From: Sphingopyxis sp. LC363
GTDB lineage: Bacteria; Pseudomonadota; Alphaproteobacteria; Sphingomonadales; Sphingomonadaceae
Direction: 5' to 3'
Assembly (NCBI RefSeq): GCF_000756385.1
Contig: NZ_JNFC01000004.1
Location: 29,709 to 93,708, forward strand
Length of the DNA stretch: 64,000 nucleotides
The notes under the pieces were generated by a model. That model was not told where the DNA came from and made no database searches. It saw only the letters and a program-made list of their open reading frames with translations. Positions 35,664 to 44,721 of the stretch are shown in pieces (the stretch's first letter is position 1; the number at the start of each line of letters is the position of its first letter). The position numbers were made by a program, and so were the translations under genes.

Positions 35664-36238
35664 TCCTCGCGCGATCTGCGCAGGATGACATAGACCGCCC
35701 CTGCTCCCCCGTGACTGATGTGTGCGGGGCGAAGCGCGACGATCCGGTCGGCATGGGGAGAAAAGGCGAGCCACTCGGGGAGCGAGGCGCGGATCGCGCC
35801 GCGCGGGCGCGGATCGCCGTGCATCATCGGCAGCCGGTCGGCCCCCGGACGCAGCCGTCCCGCGACGACAAGCAGCACGCGCGCACCGCATAACAGCGCG
35901 CGGCCGATCGCCTCATCGAGCAGTGCCTGCGCCGAGGCGAGCGTGTGACCGTGGAGATCGATGCTCATATCGGGGCGGACGAGCCCCTTGCGCAGGCGGC
36001 GGTCCCAATGGCCGTCAAGCGTCGCGGCCTGGTGCGTGCGGCGCGGCGGCGGGAGTTTTGCCGGCGTAGGACGCGGCGCGGCAGCGGGGACGGCGGTGCT
36101 GCGCGCAGTCGGCGTCGGCGACTTGACCGTCGGCGGGACCACGGGCGCGAGCGGCGCCTTCGCCTTGGGCAGCGGCGTCACCGTCGCTGCCACCTTCCTC
36201 CACAGCGCGCTTTCGTCGGGATCGAGGCGCCGCGGCAT
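35660..36238 (-). CDS. Smr-domain protein
   Basis: A protein of 192 residues. The C-terminal Smr domain has the DLHGHTLASAQALLDEAI motif and the second conserved HISHGGAGAVYV segment. The domain is a nicking or RNA-cutting endonuclease in MutS2 and eukaryotic relatives. The N-terminal half is Pro/Ala-rich and unstructured. It follows mltA by seven bases, third of a tim44-mltA-smr operon. Confidence 0.87.
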   Translation of the reverse strand: MPRRLDPDESALWRKVAATVTPLPKAKAPLAPVVPPTVKSPTPTARSTAVPAAAPRPTPAKLPPPRRTHQAATLDGHWDRRLRKGLVRPDMSIDLHGHTLASAQALLDEAIGRALLCGARVLLVVAGRLRPGADRLPMMHGDPRPRGAIRASLPEWLAFSPHADRIVALRPAHISHGGAGAVYVILRRSRED

Positions 36239-36245
36239 GGCGCGA

Positions 36246-37571
36246 TCAGCTTGCCGGGATCAGCCGCGCGATGCTGGTGCGCGGAAGCAGGAGCAAAGCC
36301 AAACCCCGCGCCGACATGCCGCCCGCAATCGCGCGCGCCTCCTCGCCCGCGCCCCAGAAACTGTCGAAGCGGTTCGCGCCCTTGATCGCGCCGCCGGTGT
36401 CCTGCGCGACCCAGAGACCATTGGGTTCGGCGCGGTCGAGCGACAGGAAGACGGGGGCGCCCAATGGCACATATTTGGGGTCGGCGGCGACGCTCGCGCG
36501 GCCGGTTACTGGCACGCCCAAAGCGCCGAGCGGACCGGGGCCGGTGAGTTCACGGAAAAAGACCCAGCTCGGATTCTCGTTCATCACAGCCGCGCCGCGC
36601 ACCGGATCCGCGCGCAGATAATCGAGAATACCCTGCATCGACGCCTGCCCCGGCTGGAGTTCGCCGCGGTCGCGCAGCAGCTTGCCGATGCCGACATAGC
36701 CGCGGCCGTTCTGCGTGTCGTAACCGATGCGCATGATGCCGCCGTCGGGGAGGCGGAGGCGGCCCGAGCCCTGCACCTGCAGGAAGAAGAATTCGGCAGC
36801 GTCGGCCGCCCAGGCGATTTCGAGCCCGCGCCCTTCGAGCGCCCCGCTCTCGATCGCAGTGCGGTCGTAATAGCGGACGAAATTACCCTCCTCGACGCGG
36901 CCGCGGATCTTCCGGCCCTTCAAATCGTCGGCGAACTGGCCGAGGTCAACTTCGACGAGGTCGGCGGGACGGCGATAGATGGGGACGTCGTAACCCGGCC
37001 GCTTGTCGCGCGATGCGGCGATTTCAGGTTCATAATAGCCGGTGACGAAGGCGGCGCCCGCACCGACCTGGATCGTGCCGAAATAGCGGGCGAAGAAGCC
37101 GAGCGCGTCCTGGTCCGCCCAGTCTTTCGCCGCAGTGCAGCTTTCGGTCCAGTCGGCGCCCTGCGTCAGCCCGCTCGTATCGGTGCGCCGCTGCACCGAC
37201 GGGCAGCTGCTGCGGAAGGCGGCGAGCGCGGCCGCCGCCTGCTCGGCGGTCACGCCGAGCGTGGCGAAATCGGGGCCGGCGATCACCCCGCTGGCGGAGG
37301 CGGTCGTCGCATCGGCAGGCGGCGGGGCGGTAGGAAGCGGCGCAAGCGGGGTCGCGGGGATCGGCTGCGCGGCGGCGCCGGGGCGCTCGGACGGGCGCGG
37401 CACATAGGGGCGCGGGGTGCCGAGCGGACGCGCTGGTGCGGGAGTGACGGTCGCCGGGCGGCTGCCCTCACCGGCGGGAACGGCCGATGCACAGCCCGCC
37501 AGCAGCGGCAGCGCCGCCAGCAGCGCGAATCCGAAAGCCCGCGCGCGCGGCGCCCCTACCGTCAGGATCAC
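36246..37571 (-). CDS. mltA: membrane-bound lytic murein transglycosylase A
   Basis: A protein of about 441 residues. A lipobox LLAGC after a short hydrophobic signal gives the mature N-terminal Cys. A Pro/Ala-rich linker runs to about residue 110. The MltA core includes FVTGYYEPEIAASRDKRPGY and the catalytic-Asp segment WVAQDTGGAIKGANRFDSFW. It cleaves peptidoglycan glycan strands. The preferred start is GTG at 37571, four bases after the tim44 stop; it places the signal peptide correctly, whereas longer starts do not. Confidence 0.9.
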   Translation of the reverse strand: MILTVGAPRARAFGFALLAALPLLAGCASAVPAGEGSRPATVTPAPARPLGTPRPYVPRPSERPGAAAQPIPATPLAPLPTAPPPADATTASASGVIAGPDFATLGVTAEQAAAALAAFRSSCPSVQRRTDTSGLTQGADWTESCTAAKDWADQDALGFFARYFGTIQVGAGAAFVTGYYEPEIAASRDKRPGYDVPIYRRPADLVEVDLGQFADDLKGRKIRGRVEEGNFVRYYDRTAIESGALEGRGLEIAWAADAAEFFFLQVQGSGRLRLPDGGIMRIGYDTQNGRGYVGIGKLLRDRGELQPGQASMQGILDYLRADPVRGAAVMNENPSWVFFRELTGPGPLGALGVPVTGRASVAADPKYVPLGAPVFLSLDRAEPNGLWVAQDTGGAIKGANRFDSFWGAGEEARAIAGGMSARGLALLLLPRTSIARLIPAS

Positions 37572-37575
37572 GGAA

Positions 37576-38241
37576 TCAGGCCGATTCGGCTTCGTCGAGC
37601 ACCCAATTGGGGTCGTCGCTGCCGATCTGGCGGCGGAAGGTCCAGAGGTCATCGGCCTGCGCCGCGTCGCTCATCGAGCCCGCGATCAGCTTGCCGTCGG
37701 CATCGCGGGTCACCGCGCTGATATCGGCATGATAGCGCACGGTGACCCGCGCTTCGCTGCGGCTCATCTCGACCGCGGTGATCTTGGCCGAATCGATGCC
37801 GATCAGGCGGTTGTCGAGCGTTTCGCCGCGCGCCTCGCGCGCCGCGATCGCTTCGACGAAGGCCTCGTAGCTGTCGTCGTCGCAAAGGTCGCGCAGCGTG
37901 TCGCGGTCGCCCTTCCAATAAGCCTCAAGAATCATGCGATACGCCGCCTCGGCGCCTTCCATGAAGCGGCCGGCGTCGAAATTGCGGTCGGTCGCGAGCA
38001 GCTGGCGCAGCCCGGCCTCGGCGGCGGGTTCATAGACCAGCCCCGACGTGTCGGCCGACGCGGGCGCCGCGGCCGGTGCGCCCTCGCCATCATCGAGGCG
38101 GACCGGCGATGATGCGGTTGCGCGCTCGCGCGGCAGCACGGGTTCTTGCTCATGCCCCGTGCGCTTGCCGAGCACCGAGTAGAGCCGCATTCCGAGGAAA
38201 GCGGCGATCATGGCGAGCAGGACAATCGAAAAAGCGGTCAC
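37576..38241 (-). CDS. Tim44/TimA-domain protein
   Basis: A protein of about 221 residues. One TM helix at the N-terminus (FSIVLLAMIAAFLGMRLYSV), a linker, then a Tim44-like domain from about residue 80 (FMEGAEAAYRMILEAYWKGD, FVEAIAAREARGETLDNRL). Bacterial TimA proteins are membrane-attached and of uncertain function, related to the mitochondrial import motor component Tim44. A GTG at 38241 fits the spacing after GGA better than TTG at 38247. First gene of tim44-mltA-smr. Confidence 0.85.
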   Translation of the reverse strand: MTAFSIVLLAMIAAFLGMRLYSVLGKRTGHEQEPVLPRERATASSPVRLDDGEGAPAAAPASADTSGLVYEPAAEAGLRQLLATDRNFDAGRFMEGAEAAYRMILEAYWKGDRDTLRDLCDDDSYEAFVEAIAAREARGETLDNRLIGIDSAKITAVEMSRSEARVTVRYHADISAVTRDADGKLIAGSMSDAAQADDLWTFRRQIGSDDPNWVLDEAESA

Positions 38242-38492
38242 GGGCAAAAGTCCAATGCGGAAGAGCGAAACATCTTGACTGATACATAGGCGATACGGCG
38301 CCCGGTTTCAAATAGCCATGGCCGCGGCCGGGCGGCAGGTCAACGATTCGCCCTTAACCATCGACCGCCATCGGGCCCATTGTGCTCACCTCCGGGCGCT
38401 GCTAAGCGCCGCGGCAACCGTCCGCCGCGGTTCCGACACGGCCCGTACGGATGCGGATATGTTTCCATCTTTTCAGTGAAAGCAGCTTCATC

Positions 38493-39008
38493 ATGGCCGA
38501 CGAGACGAGCCCCGACCTCAACAATCCCGCCCTGCAACCGAACGGCGAAGACACGAGCCCGGCGATCGGCCTGATTTCGCAATATGTGAAGGACTTGTCG
38601 TTCGAAAACCCGAACGCTCCCGCCGTTTACCAGTGGCAGGAAGCGCCGCAAGTCGATGTGCAGTTCAACATCGCCGCCGACAATGTCGGGGAGAATCTGT
38701 ACGAAGTGACGCTGAAGATCGATGTCACGTCGAAAACCGACGCCGGCACGAGCTTCGTGATCGACCTCAAATATGCCGGTCTGTTCGGCGTCCGCAACGT
38801 CCCCGACGACCAGCTTCAGCCCTTCTTCCTCGCCGAAGCGCCGCGCATCCTCTTCCCCTTCGCGCGCCGCGTCGTCGCCGATGCGGTGCAGGATGGCGGT
38901 TTCCCGCCGCTCCTGCTCGAACCGATCGATTTCCACGGCCTTTTCGCGCAGCAGGTCCAGGCGGCGCAATCCGAAGCGGCCGGCGAAGTCGCGGTCGGCC
39001 AGGCCTGA
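38493..39008 (+). CDS. secB: protein-export chaperone SecB
   Basis: A protein of 171 residues. YVKDLSFENPNAPAVYQWQE is the SecB signature, and the later [31 protein letters not shown] segment completes the fold. SecB holds preproteins unfolded and delivers them to SecA. The ATG at 38493 begins MADETSPDLNNP, a typical disordered N-terminus. It faces the divergent tim44 across 251 bases, the standard sphingomonad and Caulobacter-type neighbourhood in my memory. Confidence 0.95.
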   Translation: MADETSPDLNNPALQPNGEDTSPAIGLISQYVKDLSFENPNAPAVYQWQEAPQVDVQFNIAADNVGENLYEVTLKIDVTSKTDAGTSFVIDLKYAGLFGVRNVPDDQLQPFFLAEAPRILFPFARRVVADAVQDGGFPPLLLEPIDFHGLFAQQVQAAQSEAAGEVAVGQA

Positions 39009-39035
39009 AACCCGTAACCGGGGCGGGCTGAGGGG

Positions 39036-40613
39036 TTGAGCAGCCTCGTCAAAAGCGTGGGGACGATCGGCGGCCTGACGATGGTCAGCCGCATTTTCGG
39101 CTTCGCGCGCGACATGTTGCTCAGCCGCATTCTCGGCGCCGGCGGCGTCGCCGACGCCTGGCAGCTCGCCTTCCAATTGCCCAACATCTTCCGCCGCCTG
39201 TTCGCCGAGGGCGCGTTCGCCGCCGCGTTCATCCCGCTGTTCAACCAGCGGATGACCAAGGAGGGCGACCACAGCGAAGCGCGCGCCTTCGCCGACGCGG
39301 TGCTCGCGGTGCTGATCCCGATCCTGATCGTCTTTTCGGCGCTGCTGCTGATCGTGATGCCGTGGGTGATGGGGCTGTTCGCGAGCGACGCGCTGCAGGC
39401 CGACGGCGAAACTTTCGACCTCGCCGTGCGGATGGCGCGCATCGCCTTTCCCTATCTCGCTTTGATGAGCGTCGCGACGTTGTTCGCGGCGATCCTCAAC
39501 AGCCTGTCGCGCTTTGCCGCCGCCGCCGCCGCGCCGATCCTGCTCAACATCTGCCTGATCGGCGCGCTGCTGCTCGGGCTTTTCACCGGCGACGGAGGCG
39601 AAGCCTCGAAAGCCGCGACGGGGCTTTATCTCGCGATCTCGGTCTCGCTTTCGGGCCTGTTCCAGCTCGGCTGGCTCTATTACTGGATCCGGCGGTCGGG
39701 GTTTCGCCCGGCGCTGCGCCGCCCCCGGCTGACTGCGGACGTGCGCGAGATGGGGGTGCTGATCCTGCCCGCGGTGTTCGGCGCCGGCGTCTATCAGATC
39801 AGCCGCTTCATCGACCTTTTCTTCATCGCGACGCTGCCCGACAAGAGCATCACCTATCTGGCGATGGCCGACCGGCTCAACCAGCTGCCGCTCGGTATCA
39901 TCGGCATCGCGCTCGGGACCGCGATCCTGCCCGCGCTGTCGCGCTTCGTCGCGCAGGACGATCGCGACGGTGCCGCGCGGCTGCAGAGCAATGCGGTCGA
40001 ACTCGCGATGCTGCTCACCGTCCCCGCCGCCGTTGCGCTGTTCGTCGCGGGCCCCGCGATCACCAGCGCCTTCTATGTCGGCGGGCAATATAGCGTCGCC
40101 GACGGGCTCGCGACCGGCGCGGTGGTCGGCGGGCTCGTCGTCGGCCTGCCCGCCTATGTACTGGTCAAGGTGCTCGTCCCCAATTTCTTCGCGCGCAAGG
40201 ACACGCGCACGCCGGTGTGGACCGCGGCGATTTCGCTGGCGATCAACATCGCGCTCAACCTCCTGCTGATCCCGCGGCTCGGCATCGTGGGGCTCGCACT
40301 GGCGGGCTCGATCGCCGCTTGGTGCAATGTGGCGATGCTGTACACGATCCTTCATCGCAAGGGGCTGTTCCGCCTCTCCGGCCGGGTGGCCGGGCGAATC
40401 GCCCGCATCGTCCTGGCCGCGGCGGCGATGGCGACGGCGCTCTATTATGCGATCCCGCTGGCGGGCGACGCCTTCATCGGCGGGGTATTCGAACGGATCG
40501 TCGCGCTCGGCGTGCTGGTGGGCACGGGGGCGATCATATTCTTTGGTTGCGCCTTCCTGTTCGGCGTGGTCAATCGCGACACCGTCGGCCAGCTGCGCCG
40601 ACGCCAACTTTAA
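39036..40613 (+). CDS. murJ: lipid II flippase MurJ
   Basis: A protein of 525 residues with about fourteen TM segments. The family N-terminus is GTIGGLTMVSRIFGFARDML, the DAWQLAFQLPNIFRRLFAEG, AFAAAFIPLF segment carries the conserved Arg residues of the central cavity, and PLGIIGIALGTAILPALSR is a second MurJ mark. It flips lipid II for peptidoglycan synthesis. It starts with TTG at 39036; the GAGGGG just ahead is very close, so the start is not certain. It precedes trpS by 22 bases. Confidence 0.94.
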   Translation: MSSLVKSVGTIGGLTMVSRIFGFARDMLLSRILGAGGVADAWQLAFQLPNIFRRLFAEGAFAAAFIPLFNQRMTKEGDHSEARAFADAVLAVLIPILIVFSALLLIVMPWVMGLFASDALQADGETFDLAVRMARIAFPYLALMSVATLFAAILNSLSRFAAAAAAPILLNICLIGALLLGLFTGDGGEASKAATGLYLAISVSLSGLFQLGWLYYWIRRSGFRPALRRPRLTADVREMGVLILPAVFGAGVYQISRFIDLFFIATLPDKSITYLAMADRLNQLPLGIIGIALGTAILPALSRFVAQDDRDGAARLQSNAVELAMLLTVPAAVALFVAGPAITSAFYVGGQYSVADGLATGAVVGGLVVGLPAYVLVKVLVPNFFARKDTRTPVWTAAISLAINIALNLLLIPRLGIVGLALAGSIAAWCNVAMLYTILHRKGLFRLSGRVAGRIARIVLAAAAMATALYYAIPLAGDAFIGGVFERIVALGVLVGTGAIIFFGCAFLFGVVNRDTVGQLRRRQL

Positions 40614-40635
40614 AACTTCAGACGGGACGATCGAC

Positions 40636-41643
40636 ATGCGGACGCTATCGGGCATCCAGCCCACCGGAAATTTGCACCTCGGCAATTATCTGGGCGCGAT
40701 CCGCAACTGGGTGCGCATGCAGGACGAGATGGAGGGCGACAAGCTCTATTTCCTCGCCGATCTGCACGCGATCTCGATGCCGCACGTCCCGGCGGAGCTG
40801 ACCGCCAACACGCGCGCGATGACCGCCGCGCTCGTCGCCTGCGGGATCGACACCGACCGGTCGATCCTCTTCAACCAGGCGCGCGTTCCCGCGCATGCCG
40901 AACTGCAATGGCTCTTGAACGGCACCGCGCGGCTCGGCTGGCTCAACCGCATGACGCAGTTCAAGGATAAGTCGGGCAAGAATCGCGAAAGCGCGTCGGC
41001 GGCGCTCTACACCTATCCCGTGCTGCAGGCGGCCGACGTGCTGCTCTATCAGACGACGCACGTTCCCGTGGGCGAGGACCAGAAGCAGCATCTCGAGCTT
41101 GCGCGCGACGTCGCGCAGAAGTTCAACAATGACTATGCAAGCGACGACGCGCCGGTGTTCACGCTGCCCGAGCCGATCATCCCGGCAGGCCTCGCGCGCA
41201 TCATGAGCCTGCGCGACGGCGCCGCGAAAATGTCGAAGTCCGACCCGTCGGACATGAGCCGCATCAACCTGACCGACGACGCCGAGACGATGATGCAGAA
41301 GGTCCGCAAGGCGAAAACCGACCCCGAGGTGCTGCCGTCCGAAGCCGCGGGGCTCGAAGGGCGTCCCGAGGCGCGCAACCTCGTCGGCATCTATGCCGCG
41401 CTCGCCGACACGAGCGTCGATGCGGTGCTGCGCGATCATGCGGGGCAAGGCTTCGGAGCGTTCAAGCCCGCGCTCGGCGAATTGCTGATCGAAAAGCTCG
41501 GCCCTATCAACGCGCGGTTCGTCGCGCTGAAGGACGATGCCGCGGCGCTCGACGCGATCCTCGACAAGGGCGCCGAAAAGGCACGCGCGCTCGCCAAGCC
41601 GACGCTCGACGCCGCCTATGCCGCGCTGGGGCTCTGTCGCTGA
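40636..41643 (+). CDS. trpS: tryptophanyl-tRNA synthetase
   Basis: A protein of 335 residues. GNLHLGNYLG is the HIGH-type motif (residues about 12-21) and AKMSKSDPSD the KMSKS loop (about residue 197). It charges tRNA-Trp. The length is normal for bacterial TrpRS. The ATG begins MRTLSGIQPTG, the typical start, though its ribosome-binding site is weak. Likely co-transcribed with murJ. Confidence 0.96.
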   Translation: MRTLSGIQPTGNLHLGNYLGAIRNWVRMQDEMEGDKLYFLADLHAISMPHVPAELTANTRAMTAALVACGIDTDRSILFNQARVPAHAELQWLLNGTARLGWLNRMTQFKDKSGKNRESASAALYTYPVLQAADVLLYQTTHVPVGEDQKQHLELARDVAQKFNNDYASDDAPVFTLPEPIIPAGLARIMSLRDGAAKMSKSDPSDMSRINLTDDAETMMQKVRKAKTDPEVLPSEAAGLEGRPEARNLVGIYAALADTSVDAVLRDHAGQGFGAFKPALGELLIEKLGPINARFVALKDDAAALDAILDKGAEKARALAKPTLDAAYAALGLCR

Positions 41644-41837
41644 CGGTCGCGGGGCCCGCGTGCTGTTTGAGCGCTGTTCGGCAAGCGGAATTTCTTGTTT
41701 TTGCGTTTCTCGTCCCCATATTGAGGGATGAAACCGCCGTGCGACGAAACGAGTTCAACCAAGGTTAAGTCGCATCGGCATAGTCTATGGTACGAAAGCG
41801 CTGCATGAACGCGCACCCGAATCACGGAGCCAAGACG

Positions 41838-42530
41838 ATGAGCAAGATCAACTTTCGGCGGCTGGGCCTTGCCGCCATAACGGGCGCGGCGCTCGCGCTG
41901 GCTGGCTGCGCGACCCCATTCAAGGCCGATGTCGCGCGCTTCCAGTCGCAGCTACCCGCGCCGCAGGGCCAGAGCTTCACAGTCGAGGCGAGCAATCCCG
42001 CGCTGCAGGGCGGCATCGAATTCGGCCAATATGCCAATATCGTCGCGGGCGAACTGACGCGCTACGGCTATCGCCCCGCGGCGAACGGCGAACGCGCCGA
42101 CCTGATCGTCCGCATGGACTATGGCGTCGACAAGGGCCGCGAACGCGTCGTGTCGAGCCCCGGCTTCGGCGATCCCTGGTACGGCGGCGGATGGTACGGC
42201 CGCGGCTTCTATCGCCCGGTGATCGTCACCGGCCGCGGCGGGCGCCGCTATGTCTATGGCTATCGCGACCCCTTCCTGTGGGGCGGTTTCAGGCCCGGCT
42301 GGGGCTATAACGACGTGTCGAGCTACACCGTCTATACCAGTGGCCTGAACCTCCAGATCGACCGTGCCGCCGACGGCTCGCGCCTGTTCGAAGGTCATGC
42401 CGAAGCGCAGTCGCGCGACAATAATCTGCAGGCGCTGGTCCCGAACCTCGTCGAGGCGATGTTTACCGGCTTCCCGGGCAATTCGGGCGAACGGGTGCGG
42501 ATCACGGTCGCGCCGCCCGAAAAGGGCTGA
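41838..42530 (+). CDS. DUF4136-family lipoprotein
   Basis: A protein of 230 residues. A signal with lipobox LALAGC, then the DUF4136 domain (RFQSQLPAPQGQSFTVEAS, ... VPNLVEAMFTGFPGNSG). A Gly/Tyr/Arg-rich middle (WYGGGWYGRGFYRP) is typical. The function is unknown; the family lies in the outer membrane of many Gram-negatives. The ATG at 41838 gives the proper signal peptide; GGAG lies eight bases ahead. A strong terminator follows at 42553. Confidence 0.83.
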   Translation: MSKINFRRLGLAAITGAALALAGCATPFKADVARFQSQLPAPQGQSFTVEASNPALQGGIEFGQYANIVAGELTRYGYRPAANGERADLIVRMDYGVDKGRERVVSSPGFGDPWYGGGWYGRGFYRPVIVTGRGGRRYVYGYRDPFLWGGFRPGWGYNDVSSYTVYTSGLNLQIDRAADGSRLFEGHAEAQSRDNNLQALVPNLVEAMFTGFPGNSGERVRITVAPPEKG

Positions 42531-42552
42531 GCGACCTTTGAAGAGCCAAATA

Positions 42553-42587
42553 AAAGGCCCGCCCTCCGACTGGAAGGCGGGCCTTTT
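42553..42587 (+). terminator. rho-independent terminator after DUF4136
   Basis: AAAGGCCCGCC pairs with GGCGGGCCTTT around a 12-base loop and runs into TTTTT. It lies 23 bases after the stop codon. It is the first of three elements in the 331-base gap (42531-42861) before dnaA. Confidence 0.92.
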
Positions 42588-42641
42588 TCATATGGTGGAG
42601 AATGACCGCTTTCGACCGGTTGCGGCCATTGAGAGAAGAAA

Positions 42642-42772
42642 GCCCCTCCCCTTCAGGGGAGGGGTTGGGGGTGGGGTCCATCGGCCTTGCGCAAGGCCGA
42701 TAGACCCCACCCCACTACGACTAGGCAGCAAGCTGCCAAGTCTGCGTTGCCCCTCCCCTGAAGGGGAGGGGC
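42642..42772. repeat. palindrome cluster with CCCCTCCCC hairpins
   Basis: Two CCCCTCCCC/GGGGAGGGG hairpins (42643-42664 and 42750-42771) flank a longer hairpin with stem ATCGGCCTTGC and a GGCAGC-aa-GCTGCC stem. It lies between convergent DUF4136 and dnaA ends, just after a true terminator. The sequence is of a type widespread in sphingomonads to my knowledge. Confidence 0.75.
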
Positions 42773-42820
42773 CAAATTGCCGCAACGTCCGCTCCCCACC
42801 CCAAAGCCGACGTTGAACGA

Positions 42821-42864
42821 CATGGATAATCCAGTGGATAAACTGGGTATAAACCTGTGGATCA
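42821..42864. promoter_or_regulatory. array of four DnaA-box-like 9-mers at the 3' end of dnaA
   Basis: Relative to TGTGGATAA (complement of the TTATCCACA consensus) the four 9-mers start at 42821 (7/9), 42833 (8/9), 42844 (7/9) and 42856 (8/9). All have the same direction and their spacings are 12, 11 and 12 bases, close to one helical turn. The last one overlaps the dnaA stop. Binding is not shown. Confidence 0.5.
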
Positions 42865-44220
42865 GCTGTTGAGAGCGCGGCGGATCGCGGCGATTTCGGC
42901 GTCGAGTTCGCTGTCGGCGACGCGCAGCGCCTCGACCGTGCGCACGGCGTGGATCACCGTCGAATGGTCGCGCCCGCCGAAACGGCGCCCGATTTCGGGA
43001 TAGGAGCGCGGAGTCAGTTCTTTCGCGAGATACATCGCGACCTGCCGCGGGCGCGCGATCGCGCGGACGCGGCGCTTCGACGCCATTTCGGACTTGTCGA
43101 GCCGATAGTGCGCGCAGACCGCGCGCTGAATCTCGTCGATCGTGATACGCGGGCGCGCGCTGCGGACATTTTCGGCAAGCCGGTCCTCGGCGAGCGCGAG
43201 ATCGACCGTCGTGCCGGTGAGCGCGGCATAGGCGAGCAGCTTGTTGAGCGCGCCTTCGAGTTCGCGGATGTTGCGCGTGAAATGCTTGACCAGATAGGCG
43301 ACCACCGCATCGGGGACCTCGACCATCGGCATCGCAGCGAGCCGCTGGCGGATGATGCGTTCGCGAAGATCGTCCTCGGGCGCCTCGATGTCGGCGACGA
43401 GCCCGCCCGACAGGCGCGACAGCAGCCGTGCCTCGACCCCATCGAGCATCGCGGGCGGGCGGTCGGCCGTGACGACGAGACGTTTACCCGCGGTCATCAG
43501 ATCGTCGATCGTGTGAAGCAGCTCTTCCTGCGTCGAATTCTTGCCGATCACGAACTGGAGATCGTCGAGGAGCAAGAGGTCGGCGGCGCGCAGCCGCGCC
43601 TTGAACGCCATCATGTCGCCGCCGCGCATCGCGCCGACGAATTCGAGCATGAATTTCTCCGCCGACATCAGAATGATGTTCGCGGTCGGATGCGCCGCGG
43701 CATAATCCTGCGCGATAGCCTGAAGGAGGTGCGTCTTGCCCTGCCCGGTGCCCGAGCAGAGGTAGAGCGGGTTGAACTGCGGCGCTTCGACCATCGCCAT
43801 CCGGCGCGCGGCGTTGGCGGCGAGGATGTTGCTGCGCGCGACGACAAAGCGGTCGAACGACAGGCGCGGGTCGAAACCGAGGAGCGCGGGGTTGGCGGCG
43901 GGTTGCGGCGCCTCGAAATTGGGCAGCGGCGCCGCCGCGAGGTTCGCCGCGCGGTCGTCCGCCGCGGCGCCGCCGCGCACCATGACGCTGCGCACTGCGG
44001 GCAATTGCTGCCGCCACGCAAGTTCGAGCCGGTCGCCGAAACGTTCGTTGATCCAGTTGGCCGAGAAACGACTGACGGTTTCGAGCGTCACGACTCCCGA
44101 CATCGCGCAATAATCGGCAAAGCGCACGGGCTTCAGCCAATGGTCGAAGGTGCGGACGCCGAGGTCGCGGCGCAGCCCTTCGGCGACGCGCGGCCAGAGC
44201 GTGGCGGCATCGCCGTTCAT
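42862..44220 (-). CDS. dnaA: chromosomal replication initiator DnaA
   Basis: A protein of 452 residues. Domain I is at 1-80; a short linker follows; the AAA+ core starts near 115 with Walker A GTGQGKTHLL (about 157-166) and Walker B LLLLDDLQF. The Arg sensor and box VII lie in RIIRQRLAAM and the C-terminal DNA-binding helix in GRDHSTVIHAVRTVE. It melts the replication origin. ATG 44220 is chosen as MNGDAATLWPRVAEGL is the domain I start. The order mutM-rpsT-dnaA is conserved in alphaproteobacteria. Confidence 0.97.
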   Translation of the reverse strand: MNGDAATLWPRVAEGLRRDLGVRTFDHWLKPVRFADYCAMSGVVTLETVSRFSANWINERFGDRLELAWRQQLPAVRSVMVRGGAAADDRAANLAAAPLPNFEAPQPAANPALLGFDPRLSFDRFVVARSNILAANAARRMAMVEAPQFNPLYLCSGTGQGKTHLLQAIAQDYAAAHPTANIILMSAEKFMLEFVGAMRGGDMMAFKARLRAADLLLLDDLQFVIGKNSTQEELLHTIDDLMTAGKRLVVTADRPPAMLDGVEARLLSRLSGGLVADIEAPEDDLRERIIRQRLAAMPMVEVPDAVVAYLVKHFTRNIRELEGALNKLLAYAALTGTTVDLALAEDRLAENVRSARPRITIDEIQRAVCAHYRLDKSEMASKRRVRAIARPRQVAMYLAKELTPRSYPEIGRRFGGRDHSTVIHAVRTVEALRVADSELDAEIAAIRRALNS

Positions 44221-44470
44221 CGCTCTGTCTCCTGCGTCATGCCCATGCCGATTGCCGCTCTCTGTCACGCCGTGCCGCCCCCTCAGGTCCCCTTTGCGCC
44301 GGAGGTTCGGGCGGCCGGCCACATGCCGATTCGTCGCCTGCGCCGGGCACAGGTTCTCATCCGGGCGAGGAGCCCGAAAGGATGCGAATCATGTCGATGT
44401 GACGGCCGCCAGCGAAAGCCGGCGACGCACCTGTCTAGTCAGGGCGCGGCGAGTCGATCAAGGGCTCGCC

Positions 44471-44575
44471 ATGTAAAAATACTGAAATAAAAATCTTGAC
44501 TCGCCGGGGTCACCGGAATCGCGTCGAAACGTGATTTTATCGTTTATTATCAGATGTTTATTTATGACATTCCGG
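44471..44575. other. AT-rich island upstream of dnaA
   Basis: The 500-base gap between dnaA and rpsT (44221-44721) contains no gene. Two stretches, 44473-44496 and 44532-44574, are strongly AT-rich (for example GATTTTATCGTTTATTATCA) within otherwise GC-rich DNA. TTATC occurs twice. It probably holds the dnaA promoter and could form part of an unwinding region. Confidence 0.45.
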
Positions 44576-44657
44576 AGGCAGAAGAACGAATCGCAGCAAT
44601 TCCGTCACTTACCGCGCTGCAACACTATTGCCACCCGGCTGTCACAATATCCGATGC

Positions 44658-44699
44658 AAAAAAGGACCCGCCGGACAAGATGCCGGCGGGTCCTTTTTG
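44658..44699 (-). terminator. rho-independent terminator after rpsT
   Basis: On the reverse strand AAAAAGGACCCGCCGG pairs with CCGGCGGGTCC around a short loop and ends in a T run. It lies 23 bases after the rpsT stop; A and T runs on both sides make it able to act in either direction. Confidence 0.93.
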
Positions 44700-44721
44700 T
44701 TCCCTTTCGGGACGCGGATGA

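Noticed and set aside
38340..40685. A 781-codon reverse-strand open frame opposite secB and murJ
   Set aside because: It lies wholly antisense to secB and murJ, is extremely rich in charged residues and resembles no protein family.
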